The notes under the pieces were generated by a model that did no database searches, was not told the DNA's origin, and worked only from the letters and a program-made list of their open reading frames with translations. The position numbers were made by a program, and so were the translations under genes. DNA of 64,000 bases from Lysinibacillus sp. KCTC 33748 (GTDB lineage Bacteria > Bacillota > Bacilli > Bacillales_A > Planococcaceae): assembly GCF_002237755.1 (NCBI RefSeq), contig NZ_MWSJ01000001.1, forward strand, positions 62,001-126,000, given 5' to 3'. Below are positions 53,657-62,053 of the stretch, piece by piece; positions within the stretch are counted from its first letter, which is position 1; each line of letters starts with the position of its first letter.

Positions 53657-54616
53657 ATGGAACGTAGTTTATCGATGGAAGTAGTACGAGTAACAGAGGC
53701 AGCAGCAATCGCATCCGGGAAATGGATGGGCCGCGGTTTAAAAATTGAGGCAGATGATGCAGCAACGACAGCGATGCGCGTAATGTTCGATACAATTCCA
53801 ATGCATGCTACAGTAGTGATTGGTGAAGGCGAAATGGATGAAGCACCAATGCTTTATATTGGTGAAGAGCTTGGCTTACGCAATGGTGGTCCTAAAGTAG
53901 ATATTGCAGTTGACCCATTAGAAGGTACAAATATTGTAGCGAAGGGTACAAATGGTGCAATGACAGTTCTTGCTATTGCAGATAAAGGGAATCTGTTAAA
54001 CGCGCCTGATATGTACATGGAGAAAATTGCAGTAGGACCAGAAGCGGCTGGTAAAGTAGATATTAACGCTTCTGTTACGTATAATTTATTACAAGTAGCG
54101 AAAGCTAAAAATAAAGATATTTCGGACGTAGTAGCTACACTTTTAGATCGACCACGTCACCAAGCAATTGTTGATGAAATCCGAGAAGCTGGAGCACGTA
54201 TTAAATTTATTCAAGACGGTGACGTTGGAGCAGCTATCAATACTGCTTTTGATGAAACTGGCATTGATATTATGTTTGGTACAGGTGGTGCACCAGAGGG
54301 TGTTATTTCAGCTGTTGCTTTAAAATGTCTAGGTGGAGACTTCCAAGCGAAGCTAGTGCCAGAAGATGCTGAACAGTTAGAACGCTGCGAAAAAATGGGT
54401 GTAGACGTAGAAAAAGTTCTTTATTTAGATGACCTAGTTAAAGGTGACGATGCTATTTTTGCAGCGACTGCTGTAACAGATTGTGAGCTATTAAAAGGTG
54501 TTCAGTATAAAGGAGCCTACGCATTAACACATTCAGTAGTTATGCGAGCTAAATCTGGAACTGTACGATTTGTAGAAGGTCGTCACGCTCTTGATAAAAA
54601 ACCTAGCTATAAATAA
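53657..54616 (+). CDS. glpX: Fructose-1,6-bisphosphatase, class II (GlpX)
   Basis: The 319-residue enzyme removes the 1-phosphate of fructose 1,6-bisphosphate in gluconeogenesis. The class II landmarks are [15 protein letters not shown] (metal site, about 55), VDPLEGTN (about 86) and [22 protein letters not shown]. The ATG at 53657 lies after GGGAGGCAAATAAGACA. In B. subtilis it is ywjI (glpX), beside murAB and rho. A hairpin follows. Confidence 0.95.
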   Translation: MERSLSMEVVRVTEAAAIASGKWMGRGLKIEADDAATTAMRVMFDTIPMHATVVIGEGEMDEAPMLYIGEELGLRNGGPKVDIAVDPLEGTNIVAKGTNGAMTVLAIADKGNLLNAPDMYMEKIAVGPEAAGKVDINASVTYNLLQVAKAKNKDISDVVATLLDRPRHQAIVDEIREAGARIKFIQDGDVGAAINTAFDETGIDIMFGTGGAPEGVISAVALKCLGGDFQAKLVPEDAEQLERCEKMGVDVEKVLYLDDLVKGDDAIFAATAVTDCELLKGVQYKGAYALTHSVVMRAKSGTVRFVEGRHALDKKPSYK

Positions 54617-54634
54617 AATTTTCTTCTAAAATAT

Positions 54635-54670
54635 ACCTAGTGCATCTTTTTTTGCACTAGGTACCTTCTT
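54635..54670 (+). terminator. Hairpin after glpX
   Basis: ACCTAGTGCA pairs with TGCACTAGGT (10 bp), followed by only a weak T stretch (ACCTTCTT). Confidence 0.55.
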
Positions 54671-54948
54671 CTAAATTTTCAACCATCCCATAGTTTTATA
54701 AGGCTATGTTATGCTTCAATGTTTTGCCTAGTAAATTGAAGTATCTATCGCCCTGCTTAATTTCTAACGAAGAACTGAAAATGCTGACAGGTACGAAAAG
54801 ATTAACTTTATCTTCATGTAGCAAAATGCTATTGTATTGAAAGTAAAGTGTAACAATTATGCCAAGGTGATATAGGCCTATCACAAAAAACTTCTATGAT
54901 AACCCCAAAAATGAAAATTATATTTTGAAAAAGACTGGAGTTGTGCAC
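54671..54948. other. rho upstream region
   Basis: The 278 bases hold no gene I can support; the frame at 54696-54884 on the minus strand lacks a binding site. It presumably carries the rho promoter and autoregulated leader. Confidence 0.4.
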
Positions 54949-56232
54949 ATGTCTGCATTGACAATCGCTCAATTAGAAAACATGACGTTAAAGGAGCTTT
55001 ATGCCCTAGCACGCCAATATAAAATTTCATATTATAGCAAGCTAACGAAAAAAGAATTAATATTTGCTATTTTGAAAACTCGTTCGGAGCAAGAAGGCTA
55101 TTTCTTTATGGAAGGCGTACTAGAAATTGTTTCGCAAGAAGGCTTTGGCTTCCTTCGACCAATTAACTACTCTCCAAGTAAAGAGGATATCTATATTTCT
55201 GCTTCTCAGATTCGTCGTTTTGACCTACGAAATGGGGACAAGGTATCTGGTAAAGTACGTCCACCTAAAGAAAATGAACGCTATTATGGACTACTACAAG
55301 TAGACGCTGTTAACGGTGAAGACCCAGAAGTAGCTAAAGAACGTGTGCATTTCCCTGCATTAACGCCTTTATATCCTGATCGACAAATTAAGCTTGAAAC
55401 TACACAACGCAATTTATCGACACGTATTATGGATTTAGTGGCACCTGTAGGCTTTGGGCAGCGTGGATTGATCGTTGCACCACCAAAAGCAGGGAAAACG
55501 TCATTATTAAAAGAAATCGCGAATTCGATTACAACAAATTATCCAGATGCAGAGTTAATTGTATTACTAATTGACGAACGCCCTGAGGAAGTAACTGATA
55601 TTGAACGTTCAGTAAATGCTGATGTAGTGAGCTCGACTTTCGATGAGGTTCCAGAAAATCATGTGAAAGTTGCAGAAATTGTATTAGAACGTGCACGCCG
55701 CTTAGTTGAGCATAAGCGTGATGTTATTATTTTAATGGATTCTATTACACGTTTAGCACGAGCGTATAACTTAGTTATTCCTCCGAGCGGTCGTACGCTT
55801 TCAGGTGGTATTGACCCTGCTGCGTTCCATCGACCAAAACGATTCTTTGGTTCGGCACGTAATATTGAAGAAGGCGGTAGTTTAACAATTTTAGCAACTG
55901 CATTAGTGGATACAGGATCTCGTATGGATGAGGTCATTTATGAAGAATTTAAAGGAACAGGTAACCTAGAGCTTCATCTTGATCGCCAATTAGCAGAGCG
56001 TCGTATTTTCCCTGCGCTTGATATCCGCCGTTCAGGTACACGTAAGGAAGAGCTTCTACTTGAGCCTGAGCAACTTGAAAAGCTATGGGCAATTCGTAAA
56101 ACATTCTCGGACGCACCTGATTTCGCGGAGCGCTTCATGAAAAAATTACGTACAACAAAATCAAATGAAGAATTCTTTGAAAAGCTAAATGAAGATATGA
56201 AAAAAGCTACTAAAGGCAAAGGCCTACTATAA
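54949..56232 (+). CDS. rho: Transcription termination factor Rho
   Basis: The preferred start is the ATG at 54949, nine bases after GGAG (427 residues); the frame continues to 54925 without a site. Domains are the N-terminal Rho helical domain (LENMTLKELYALARQYKI), a cold-shock RNA-binding domain (GVLEIVSQEGFGFLRP), and a RecA-type ATPase with Walker A APPKAGKTSLL (about 178), Walker B VIILMDSITRLARA and the R-loop/Q-loop region GGIDPAAFHRPKRFFGSARNIE. The hexameric helicase ends untranslated transcripts. A Rho-independent hairpin follows the gene. Confidence 0.96.
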   Translation: MSALTIAQLENMTLKELYALARQYKISYYSKLTKKELIFAILKTRSEQEGYFFMEGVLEIVSQEGFGFLRPINYSPSKEDIYISASQIRRFDLRNGDKVSGKVRPPKENERYYGLLQVDAVNGEDPEVAKERVHFPALTPLYPDRQIKLETTQRNLSTRIMDLVAPVGFGQRGLIVAPPKAGKTSLLKEIANSITTNYPDAELIVLLIDERPEEVTDIERSVNADVVSSTFDEVPENHVKVAEIVLERARRLVEHKRDVIILMDSITRLARAYNLVIPPSGRTLSGGIDPAAFHRPKRFFGSARNIEEGGSLTILATALVDTGSRMDEVIYEEFKGTGNLELHLDRQLAERRIFPALDIRRSGTRKEELLLEPEQLEKLWAIRKTFSDAPDFAERFMKKLRTTKSNEEFFEKLNEDMKKATKGKGLL

Positions 56233-56237
56233 TTATG

Positions 56238-56277
56238 AATCACCATTGACTAGCAATAGTCGATGGTGATTTTTTTA
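56238..56277 (+). terminator. Intrinsic terminator after rho
   Basis: AATCACCAT(TGACTA) pairs with (TAGTC)GATGGTGATT, followed by seven Ts. Confidence 0.9.
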
Positions 56278-56292
56278 TTTAATCAAAAATAA

Positions 56293-56321
56293 TTGAAATT
56301 GAGAATCATTATCAATATAAT
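56293..56321 (+). promoter_or_regulatory. Fur-controlled promoter of the iron locus
   Basis: TTGAAA (56293-56298), a 17-base spacer that is itself a Fur box (TTGAGAATCATTATCAA; 7-1-7 core TGAGAAT-C-ATTATCA), and TATAAT (56316-56321). Fur-iron would exclude polymerase directly. Confidence 0.85.
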
Positions 56322-56357
56322 AGTTCCATATAATTCTATTTTTAAAAGGAGACGGAA

Positions 56358-58265
56358 ATGAATTATGATGCTTATATGCTTCTATGGCAAAATGCAAATA
56401 TCCAGTTAAAGCAAATTGACTATGTTAGTAATACCGATGTTCGAATGACAAAGGTTTTAAAAAATAGCGCATTCCTTGTCATGACAGCAGGAGATGCAGA
56501 AATTGTCATTGATGACCAACCTTATCATGTACAGCGCTTTAGTATTTTCCATATTGGAAAGTCCAAATCCCTTCATATTACGGCACCAAATAGCATTAGC
56601 TACTTCCTTATCTCTTATAAAGGGGATGTCATTTACAAAGATGCTTTTATGCAACATTTACAGATACAATATCAGCCATTCCAAACGACTTTCTCTTGTA
56701 TACCTGCAAATCCAGTAGCCTTACATACAATTTTGCAAGATATGTACAGCAAATGGCAGTCGGGCTCTATTCAAGAGCATTTATCAGTGAAAGCATCCTT
56801 TTATGAGTTCGTCTATCGTGTTTTTCGAGAACTGGCTGAGGGGCAGGGGGAATCGCACGACATTGATAGGGCAGAAGCAGCACGTCTGTATATAGAGCAA
56901 AACATACATGAATCTTTATCCATACAGGCACTTGCTGATTTACTTAACATAAGTGCACGTCATTTATTACGTATTTTTAAGGCTCGTTATGAAGTAGGTC
57001 CACAAATTTATTTACAGCAGCTAAGAATAGAAAAGGCTAAGCATTACTTGGTAGAAAATCAATATGGCATAAAAGAAATAGCTATTTCGCTTGGATTTGA
57101 AGATGAATATTATTTTAGTCGGGTTTTTAAAAAGGCAACAAATATGGCACCAAGTAATTTTAGGCTGAAATATACATCAAACTTGTCCGAAATCGCCATT
57201 ACAAATGAGAATCATTTTCAATACAATAAGAAACAGCTCGCGCAAGCAAAACAATTTGAAAATGAGGAAAATAACATAATGATGAAAAAAATAAGTAGGC
57301 ATGTAAAAATACCATTTTTGCTAAGTTTGTTCGTTTTACTTGCAGCATGTGGAGAAGATACAAAGCAATCTGTTGAACATAAAGAGAATGAACCTAAGTC
57401 AGAAGAAGTAAAGACTAGAACTGTGACAGATGATAGTGGACGACAAGTAGAGATTCCAGTAAAAGCAGAACGGGTAGTGACAGACTGGTATCTTGGACAA
57501 ATTCTAGCGTTGGATGTTATCCCAGTAGGAGCAGTGACAGCTAATTTAGACTTTGCAGCATTTTTAAAATCGTATTACAAGGAAGGTGATATTTCCAATA
57601 TTGGTACAGATGGGAGTGCATCATTAGAAAAGATCTTAGAATTAAAGCCAGATTTAATCATTACATGGAATAAAGAAGATGTAGAAAAATATGAAAAGAT
57701 TGCACCAACTATTGTATTTTCGGAAACAGCACATAAATCGGCTACCGATGAAGTTAAAGCGATGGGAGAATATTTAGGTCGTCAGGACGAAGCTAACGCA
57801 TTTGTTCAAGATTTTGAGAAACGTATAGCGCAAGCACAGGAAAAAATAAATAATGTTATCCCAGAAGGAGCTACTTTTACTATTTATGATGTATTCGAAA
57901 AAAATGCAACAGTTGTAGGGAATTCAAGTGTGTCAGGTGGTAGAGCACTTTATCAAATACTTAATATGAAGCCTCAGGAAAAGGTACAGGAGCTTTTCGA
58001 TACGAAAGAATCTACAGGTGGGCGTTATGAAATTTCCTATGAAGTGGTAGGAGACTATGTTGGGGATTATGTTTTTGTTATTAATTTCTTTAATAAAGAA
58101 GAGAAATTCCCTTCCACTTGGAAAAATCTCGATGTTGTTAAAAATAATAAAACAATAGAATTAGAACCAGAATATTATTTTGCTTCTGATCCACTCTCAG
58201 GATTACATCAAGCCGAAGACCTTGCTGAAAAAATAGTAGAGTTTACAAAGGTTCAACAAAAGTAA
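56358..58265 (+). CDS. AraC-type regulator fused in frame to a siderophore-binding lipoprotein
   Basis: The single 635-codon frame encodes two proteins in a row. Residues 1-150 form a cupin-like effector domain and about 175-270 a double AraC helix-turn-helix (ADLLNISARHLLRIFKARY; GFEDEYYFSRVFKKATNMAPSNFR). Residues 271-307 are translated from DNA that still looks like an intergenic region with a Fur promoter. From Met308/309 comes a lipoprotein signal (lipobox LLAAC, cysteine about 331) and a FecB/FepB-type binding domain (VTDDSGRQVEIPVKAERVV; LELKPDLIITW). Btr-type AraC regulators of Bacillus also carry a binding domain, but without a signal peptide. Whether the fused form, the separate lipoprotein or both are made cannot be told from sequence. 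RBS AAAAGGAGACGG. Confidence 0.8.
   Translation: MNYDAYMLLWQNANIQLKQIDYVSNTDVRMTKVLKNSAFLVMTAGDAEIVIDDQPYHVQRFSIFHIGKSKSLHITAPNSISYFLISYKGDVIYKDAFMQHLQIQYQPFQTTFSCIPANPVALHTILQDMYSKWQSGSIQEHLSVKASFYEFVYRVFRELAEGQGESHDIDRAEAARLYIEQNIHESLSIQALADLLNISARHLLRIFKARYEVGPQIYLQQLRIEKAKHYLVENQYGIKEIAISLGFEDEYYFSRVFKKATNMAPSNFRLKYTSNLSEIAITNENHFQYNKKQLAQAKQFENEENNIMMKKISRHVKIPFLLSLFVLLAACGEDTKQSVEHKENEPKSEEVKTRTVTDDSGRQVEIPVKAERVVTDWYLGQILALDVIPVGAVTANLDFAAFLKSYYKEGDISNIGTDGSASLEKILELKPDLIITWNKEDVEKYEKIAPTIVFSETAHKSATDEVKAMGEYLGRQDEANAFVQDFEKRIAQAQEKINNVIPEGATFTIYDVFEKNATVVGNSSVSGGRALYQILNMKPQEKVQELFDTKESTGGRYEISYEVVGDYVGDYVFVINFFNKEEKFPSTWKNLDVVKNNKTIELEPEYYFASDPLSGLHQAEDLAEKIVEFTKVQQK
57199..57227 (+). 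promoter_or_regulatory. Internal Fur-controlled promoter inside the AraC-lipoprotein frame
   Basis: TTACAA (57199-57204), a 17-base spacer containing TGAGAAT-C-ATTTTCA (57206-57220, Fur 7-1-7 box), and TACAAT (57222-57227). The layout is the same as at 56293-56321, but this site lies in open coding sequence. Confidence 0.7.
57282..58265 (+). CDS. Probable independently translated siderophore-binding lipoprotein (internal start of the fused frame)
   Basis: ATGs at 57279 and 57282 lie about 8-12 bases after AGGAAAA and open a complete 327-residue lipoprotein: basic start MKKISRHVK, hydrophobic core, lipobox LLAAC (Cys23), then a class III binding domain for ferric siderophores. Together with the promoter at 57199-57227 this has everything needed for a separate gene. 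It is the likely partner of the permeases at 61001-63084. The same residues form the C-terminal part of the 56358-58265 product. Confidence 0.6.
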   Translation: MKKISRHVKIPFLLSLFVLLAACGEDTKQSVEHKENEPKSEEVKTRTVTDDSGRQVEIPVKAERVVTDWYLGQILALDVIPVGAVTANLDFAAFLKSYYKEGDISNIGTDGSASLEKILELKPDLIITWNKEDVEKYEKIAPTIVFSETAHKSATDEVKAMGEYLGRQDEANAFVQDFEKRIAQAQEKINNVIPEGATFTIYDVFEKNATVVGNSSVSGGRALYQILNMKPQEKVQELFDTKESTGGRYEISYEVVGDYVGDYVFVINFFNKEEKFPSTWKNLDVVKNNKTIELEPEYYFASDPLSGLHQAEDLAEKIVEFTKVQQK

Positions 58266-58286
58266 TAAATAGTACAAAGTAATGTG

Positions 58287-58320
58287 AGCTACCTGTGTAT
58301 GATTGGGTAGCTTATTTACT
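58287..58320 (+). terminator. Weak terminator-like hairpin after the fused gene
   Basis: AGCTACC (58287-58293) and GGTAGCT (58306-58312), followed by TATTTACT; the T run is poor, so read-through into the ABC exporter gene is likely. Confidence 0.5.
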
Positions 58321-58360
58321 AGAATACTATGAATGATATTGATAATAGGAGGCTTCCTCA

Positions 58361-60085
58361 ATGTTATTACAGCGTTTTTTTTCATATTACAAGCCCTATA
58401 AAGGATTATTTATTTTAGATTTTTCCTGTGCCATACTAGTAGCCCTTATCGAATTAGCATTTCCAATCGTATTAAATAAGGTGATTGATGATATTCTACC
58501 AGACGGTGAACTGAAGTGGATTATTATGGCTAGTTTATTATTATTCGTTTTATATATTTTTAATTCTATTTTACATTTTATCGTTTCGTATTGGGGACAT
58601 ATGTTAGGTATCAATATTGAGACGAATATGAGAAGGGAAGCATTTAGTCACGTTCAAAAGCTTTCGTTTCGTTATTTCGATAACAATAAAACAGGACATC
58701 TAGTTTCAAGATTGACGAATGATTTAATGGACATTGGTGAACTTGCGCATCATGGACCAGAGGATATGTTTATTGCTGCAATGACGATTGTAGGTACATT
58801 CGGAGTTATGTTTTACATTGATCCAACCTTTACAATACTAATTTTCCTACTAGTTCCAATCATCTTAATTTTAACGATTATTTTTGGGAAGTTAATGTCC
58901 AAAGCATTCCGTCAAATGTTTGGGGATATTGCAGATTTTAATGCACGTGTTGAAAACAATGTAAGTGGTATTCGTGTTGTACAAGCCTTTACGAATGAAG
59001 AGCATGAGATTAAGCGCTTTAAAGTAAACAATGAAAGATTTCGAATGACAAAACTTTTTTCCTATAAAGTAATGGCTTGGAATGAAGCGATTTCAGGCAT
59101 TCTCACAAAAATTTTGTCATTATTCACGCTATTTGTAGGTGCATATTTCGTTTTAAAAGGCCATTTAACAAATGGTGAATTCATTGCATTTATTTTATTA
59201 TCAGGTATTCTCTTAAACCCAATCAATAAAATTAATATGTTTATTGAAAGTTATCCGAAAGGAATGGCAGGGTTTAGAAGATACATTGAATTTCTAGAAA
59301 CAGCACCTGAAATTGCAGATCGTTCAGAGGCAAAAGCTATCGATGAAATTGAAGGTGAAATTACATTTACTAATGTATCGTTTGGTTACTCTGAAAATAA
59401 TCATGCCTTACATCATATTAATTTACAGGTACATCCTGGTGAAACGGTTGCGTTAGTAGGTCCATCTGGTGCAGGGAAGTCTACCATCTGCAGTTTATTA
59501 CCACGTTTTTATGAAGTAAATGAAGGTTCAATAAAAGTCGATGGCATTGATATACGAGATTTTAAGCTGCAATCATTACGTTCACATATAGGAATTGTTC
59601 AACAGGATGTCTTTTTGTTTGATGGCACAATTCGAGAAAACATTGCTTATGGTGATTTAAACGCGAGTGAGGAAGATATTTGGTTTGCTGCACAGCGAGC
59701 GCAGCTTACAGATGTCATTAAAGCGCTACCTGATGGTATGGATACATTAGTTGGTGAACGTGGCGTGAAATTATCAGGCGGACAGAAGCAAAGATTATCG
59801 ATTGCACGTATATTCTTGAAAAATCCTAAAGTATTGATTTTGGATGAAGCAACGTCTGCTTTGGATACAGAAACCGAGCAGGCAATTCAACAAGCCTTAA
59901 ACGAGCTCGCAATAGGCCGTACAACATTAGTGATTGCACACCGTTTAGCAACGATAAAAGATGCTGATCGAATTGTCGTTGTATCGAAAAAAGGAATTAT
60001 AGAAGAAGGTACTCATGAGCAATTAATGGATAGACAAAATGCTTATTATGGTTTGTATACAGCGCAATTTGGCTTACAAATCTAA
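58361..60085 (+). CDS. ABC exporter half-transporter (membrane domain plus ATPase)
   Basis: The 574-residue MsbA/Sav1866-like protein has six membrane helices (residues 15-310) and an ATPase domain (about 335-574) with Walker A GPSGAGKST (about 367), signature LSGGQKQR (about 472), Walker B VLILDEATSALD and the H-loop IAHRLATI. It would work as a homodimer and export a lipid or drug-like compound. In this iron locus, export of a siderophore or of its processed form is possible but unproven. It resembles B. subtilis YwjA, which lies in the same region, but I am not certain of orthology. RBS ATAGGAGGC; a Fur-like GATATTGATAAT lies just upstream. Confidence 0.85.
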   Translation: MLLQRFFSYYKPYKGLFILDFSCAILVALIELAFPIVLNKVIDDILPDGELKWIIMASLLLFVLYIFNSILHFIVSYWGHMLGINIETNMRREAFSHVQKLSFRYFDNNKTGHLVSRLTNDLMDIGELAHHGPEDMFIAAMTIVGTFGVMFYIDPTFTILIFLLVPIILILTIIFGKLMSKAFRQMFGDIADFNARVENNVSGIRVVQAFTNEEHEIKRFKVNNERFRMTKLFSYKVMAWNEAISGILTKILSLFTLFVGAYFVLKGHLTNGEFIAFILLSGILLNPINKINMFIESYPKGMAGFRRYIEFLETAPEIADRSEAKAIDEIEGEITFTNVSFGYSENNHALHHINLQVHPGETVALVGPSGAGKSTICSLLPRFYEVNEGSIKVDGIDIRDFKLQSLRSHIGIVQQDVFLFDGTIRENIAYGDLNASEEDIWFAAQRAQLTDVIKALPDGMDTLVGERGVKLSGGQKQRLSIARIFLKNPKVLILDEATSALDTETEQAIQQALNELAIGRTTLVIAHRLATIKDADRIVVVSKKGIIEEGTHEQLMDRQNAYYGLYTAQFGLQI

Positions 60086-60112
60086 GCTAGTAATTTGTCA
60101 TTTTATCATCAC

Positions 60113-60149
60113 TCAGCGCAATGACGCCAAGGCGAAATTAATAAAAGGA
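60113..60149. repeat. Fragment of the dispersed stem-loop repeat (copy C)
   Basis: GCAATGACGCCAAGGCGAAATTAATAAAA repeats, with three changes, the right end of copy B (32781-32810); it was placed directly before the fecE-like gene's binding site. Confidence 0.65.
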
Positions 60150-60161
60150 GGGAAGGGTTAT

Positions 60162-60956
60162 ATGTCAGTTCTTGAAATAGATCGTGTGGCTATTGGTTAC
60201 TCCTCGACGCTCATTGTACATGATTTAAGTGTAGAAATTCCAAAAGGGCAAATCTCAACGATTATTGGTCCAAACGGCTGTGGCAAATCTACCTTATTAA
60301 AGGCAGTTGCGCGTGTACTACGGACCCAAGATGGAGCAGTTTACTTAGATGGAAAAGCGATTCATCAATTAAAGACAAAAGAAGTGGCGAAAAGAATGGC
60401 GATATTGCCTCAAACAGCAACAGCTCCAGGAGGATTAACAGTTTTTGAACTAGTATCCTATGGCCGTTTTCCACATCAAGCAGGGTTTGGTACATTGCAC
60501 AAGGAAGATTATGAATATATTCATTGGGCTATAGATGTTACAGGCCTTAGAGAGTTTAGTGACCGTCCGATAGAGGCACTATCCGGTGGGCAACGTCAAC
60601 GAGTATGGATTGCCATGGCATTAGCTCAAGGAACAGATATTTTAGTACTTGATGAACCTACTACTTATTTAGATTTAGCACATCAGCTCGATATTTTATT
60701 ACTGTTACAAAAGCTAAATAAAGAGGAAAAACGAACGATTGTGATGGTATTACACGATTTGAACCATGCTTCTCGTTTTTCACACTTTATGATTGCAATG
60801 AGAGACGGACAATTAATTGTGAATGGTCAGCCAAATGAAGTGATGACAAAGCAAAATTTACAAAAGGTGTTCAATATTGATGCAGAAATGGCTGTCTGCC
60901 CATATAGTAAAAATCCTATCTGCTTATCTTACCAACTGCACGACATGAAAGAATAG
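60162..60956 (+). CDS. Iron-siderophore ABC transporter ATPase (FecE/FepC type)
   Basis: The preferred start is the ATG at 60162, after AAAGGAGGG, giving 264 residues; the frame upstream to 60039 crosses repeat DNA. The ATPase has Walker A GPNGCGKST (about 36-44), signature LSGGQRQR, Walker B ILVLDEPTTYLD and the H-loop VLHDLNHA. It closely resembles the siderophore importer ATPases (FhuC, YusV) and would pair with the two permeases downstream. It energises uptake of a ferric chelate. Confidence 0.9.
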   Translation: MSVLEIDRVAIGYSSTLIVHDLSVEIPKGQISTIIGPNGCGKSTLLKAVARVLRTQDGAVYLDGKAIHQLKTKEVAKRMAILPQTATAPGGLTVFELVSYGRFPHQAGFGTLHKEDYEYIHWAIDVTGLREFSDRPIEALSGGQRQRVWIAMALAQGTDILVLDEPTTYLDLAHQLDILLLLQKLNKEEKRTIVMVLHDLNHASRFSHFMIAMRDGQLIVNGQPNEVMTKQNLQKVFNIDAEMAVCPYSKNPICLSYQLHDMKE

Positions 60957-61000
60957 CGTTAAGTAGGGAATTGAAATCGTAAGGATTAAGGAGGAAGTGT

Positions 61001-62053
61001 ATGACTACGTCGACAGGAGTAGGAGGGCTCAGAGATTTAGATGAACTACAACAGCGATCTCATCCAGTCCGTGGTGTAGTAGCTTTAATTGTTGGGGTGA
61101 TAGGGTTAATATTTGCAATCGGTTTGTCAATTTCATTTGGTGCCGCAGATATATCATTGAGTACTGTATGGACAGCTATTACTCATTTTTCACCGGATGT
61201 AACAACACATCAAATTATACATGATATTCGATTACCACGAGTGTTAGGCGCAGGATTAGTAGGTGGATGCTTTGCGGTCGCAGGTGCGATTATGCAAGGC
61301 ATGACACGCAATCCATTGGCGGATTCTGGATTATTAGGGTTAAATTCTGGGGCCGCGTTTATGCTAGCAATCTGCTTTGCTTTTTTCCCTAATTTATCGT
61401 ACATGTATATAGTTTTATGGTCATTTGTTGGAGCGGGCTTAGGTGTTGCGATTGTTTATGGCGTAGGTTCACTGTCAAAAGGTGGTCTAACGCCAATGCG
61501 ATTAGTGTTGGCAGGTGCTGCTGTAAGCGCTCTACTAGGTGCGCTAGGGGAAGGCGTTGCCCTTTATTATCGTATTGGACAAGACTTAGCCTTCTGGTAT
61601 GCAGGAGGTGTTTCAGGTACAAAGTGGTATCATCTTCAAATATTATCGCCATGGATACTGGCGGCAATGATTGGAGCTCTAATTTTATCACGTTCCATTA
61701 CATTACTCAGTTTAGGTGAAGAAATTGCCGTAGGACTTGGGCAACGTACTAACGTAGTAAAAATATGGGGAATGGTGATTGTTTTAGTGTTGGCAGGAGC
61801 GGCAGTATCAGTCGTAGGAGCAGTCGGGTTTGTTGGCTTAATCGTTCCGCATTTTATGAGATACATAGTTGGACACGATTATCGGTGGATTATTTCGTGT
61901 TCATTAATTTATGGAGCATTACTTGTTGTGTTGGCTGACCTTGTTGCAAGGATGATCAATCCACCTTACGAAACACCAATTGGAGCGCTAATTGCCTTTA
62001 TTGGAGTTCCATTCTTCCTCTATATAGCCCGTAAAGGAGGAAAAGAACTATGA
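61001..62053 (+). CDS. Iron-siderophore ABC transporter permease 1 (FecCD family)
   Basis: The 350-residue membrane protein has a 30-residue cytosolic start and then about ten helices. FecCD landmarks are DIRLPRVLGAGLVGGCFAVAGAIMQG, NPLADSGLLGLNSGAAF and AVGFVGLIVPHFMRYI, the coupling region for the ATPase. Its stop overlaps the next permease by four bases. The two permeases form the heterodimeric channel. RBS AAGGAGGAAG. Confidence 0.92.
   Translation: MTTSTGVGGLRDLDELQQRSHPVRGVVALIVGVIGLIFAIGLSISFGAADISLSTVWTAITHFSPDVTTHQIIHDIRLPRVLGAGLVGGCFAVAGAIMQGMTRNPLADSGLLGLNSGAAFMLAICFAFFPNLSYMYIVLWSFVGAGLGVAIVYGVGSLSKGGLTPMRLVLAGAAVSALLGALGEGVALYYRIGQDLAFWYAGGVSGTKWYHLQILSPWILAAMIGALILSRSITLLSLGEEIAVGLGQRTNVVKIWGMVIVLVLAGAAVSVVGAVGFVGLIVPHFMRYIVGHDYRWIISCSLIYGALLVVLADLVARMINPPYETPIGALIAFIGVPFFLYIARKGGKEL

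Noticed and set aside
54696-54884. Minus-strand frame between glpX and rho
   Set aside because: No binding site and no recognisable domain.
58330-58349. Fur box before the ABC exporter gene
   Set aside because: GATATTGATAAT matches only part of the consensus and no promoter boxes surround it; mentioned only as a possibility.
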